Shown: positions 63,014-64,000 of the stretch, one piece after another
How positions within the stretch are numbered: the first letter of the stretch is position 1
Layout: every line of letters begins with the position of its first letter
Assembly (NCBI GenBank): GCA_009823395.1
Contig: CM020501.1
Span: forward strand, 28,175,361-28,239,360
Direction of reading: 5' to 3'
From: Thamnaconus septentrionalis
Taxonomy: Eukaryota > Chordata > Actinopteri > Tetraodontiformes > Monacanthidae
DNA: 64,000 nucleotides
Position numbers and translations under genes: made by a program
The notes under the pieces: generated by a model
Databases searched by the model: none
The model's input: the letters and a program-made list of their open reading frames with translations, nothing else
Told to the model about the DNA's origin: nothing

Positions 63014-63854
63014 CGTCGTCCACAACTCCGGCCGAGTCTCCTCTCTCCTGGGCGGCGGGCGGAGGCGGATCCCCGAGCCTCAGCTTTCTTCTCGCACTTG
63101 TTCGCAACTCCCCGACAATTCATCCAGAATTCCAGCGGGGTTCGGGAGAAAGGGAGCGAGGGAAGGAGGGACGGAGGGACGGAGGGAGGGAGGTGGGGAA
63201 GCGGCGGCGCTCTTCCGACGAAGAATTTAATTTTGAAGACTGAAAAAAAATAAAATAAAATAAAATAAAAAATGCAAAAAAAAATTAAAACAAAAACAAG
63301 GCGGCCGGACCGGAGAGGGACGCGCCACCGCGGGCATGGGGACGGGAACGGGTGGATGCGAGCGAGCGAGCGAGCGAGCGTGCGTGAGTGAGTGAGTGAG
63401 TGCGCGAGTATAGGTGGATGGGTGGGTGGCTCGCGACCACAGACTGTGTCGCTCCGTTCCGCGCGCCACTGTCTCTGTGTGCGCGCGCGCGCGCGTGTGT
63501 GTGTGTGTAGACGAGTGTTACCGCTCTGGTGGCGAGAGACGGAGGGCGGAGTGTTGCGCCGAGCAGAGCCGAGCCGAGCCGAGCCGAGCGGAGCGGAGCG
63601 CCGAGAGCGCAGCGCCGCGTCCAAGACGCGCACTGCAACCGAGGGAGGGGTGAGAGAGGGTGAGGGAGGGTGTGCCAGCTGGGGTTTGGCATCGAGGTGT
63701 GGCCGCCCCCAAAAGAACCAACCCAGTCTTTACACAAGTGGGTCACACCCAGAAGAGACGTTAGAAAAACATACTGGAGTTCAATTTAGTCAAGTACAAT
63801 AAGCTACTTACTCGACCGGGGCATTTTGACATTCATATTTAAACTACTTCATAA
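63014..63854. promoter_or_regulatory. jam2: jam2 5' flank, CpG-rich
   Basis: GC- and CpG-rich from 63014 to about 63640, including a GAGCC-type tandem run (63559-63600), AGCG and GTGA runs (63360-63400) and a GC/GT run (63480-63508). Consistent with a TATA-less CpG promoter and 5' UTR; no start site can be fixed. Confidence 0.5.
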
Positions 63855-64000
63855 CAGGCGCGGCCAAACTACGGCCCGGAGGCCACACGCGGCCCGTTAA
63901 AGCGTTTCCAATCCGGCCCCGCCGAGCTAGAAGAAACCATATTGATAGCAAGTCATAAACTGGCTGTAAGCGTTGTGCAGAGAACTGTAGACTGTTCGCA
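63855..64000 (+). mobile_element. hAT-type MITE, family A, cut by window end
   Basis: Starts CAGGCGCGGCCAAACTACGG and follows the family consensus to the right edge. It lies upstream of jam2. Confidence 0.7.

Overview
The window is from a teleost fish nuclear genome. Four vertebrate genes with short, correctly phased exons are present, separated by introns full of fish-type DNA transposons (hAT, Tc1/mariner and piggyBac derivatives), a tRNA-headed SINE and very long dinucleotide repeats. There are no prokaryotic signals. Coding was read by following splice sites (AC..CT on the + strand for minus-strand genes) and checking that codon phases close across every junction.

Layout. (1) About 593-29668, minus: an ELK/Kv12-type voltage-gated potassium channel, closest to KCNH3, in 12 visible coding exons with a 12.6 kb first intron; the C-terminal end runs off the left edge. 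(2) 33131-39981, minus: ndufs1, the 75 kDa iron-sulfur subunit of respiratory complex I, complete in 17 coding exons (740 aa), with a probable non-coding first exon near 41148. (3) 42598-44837, plus: unc50, complete in 5 coding exons (257 aa). ndufs1 and unc50 are head to head over a short promoter with two ETS-type motifs. (4) 46136-46206, plus: a canonical tRNA-Gly(GCC) gene. (5) 47763-63013, minus: jam2, junctional adhesion molecule B, in 10 coding exons (about 290 aa), with a GC-AG intron, a 13-nt microexon and an apparent one-base deficit in a G run.

The genes do not form a pathway: they are a neuronal K+ channel, a mitochondrial respiratory subunit, a Golgi/nuclear membrane trafficking protein, a glycine tRNA and a cell-adhesion receptor. 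The shared promoter of ndufs1 and unc50 is the only clear regulatory coupling.

Non-coding highlights are a nested piggyBac derivative with exact TTAA flanks and a 40-codon ORF, a 578-bp fold-back element, a roughly 105-nt near-perfect hairpin, a 40-bp perfect palindrome, six copies of one hAT-type MITE, a 494-bp TA-flanked MITE that lies 15 bp from an ndufs1 splice acceptor, and UG repeats directly behind several splice donors. I found no evidence of a new multi-gene system. The most useful leads are these structured elements and the unusual jam2 splicing.
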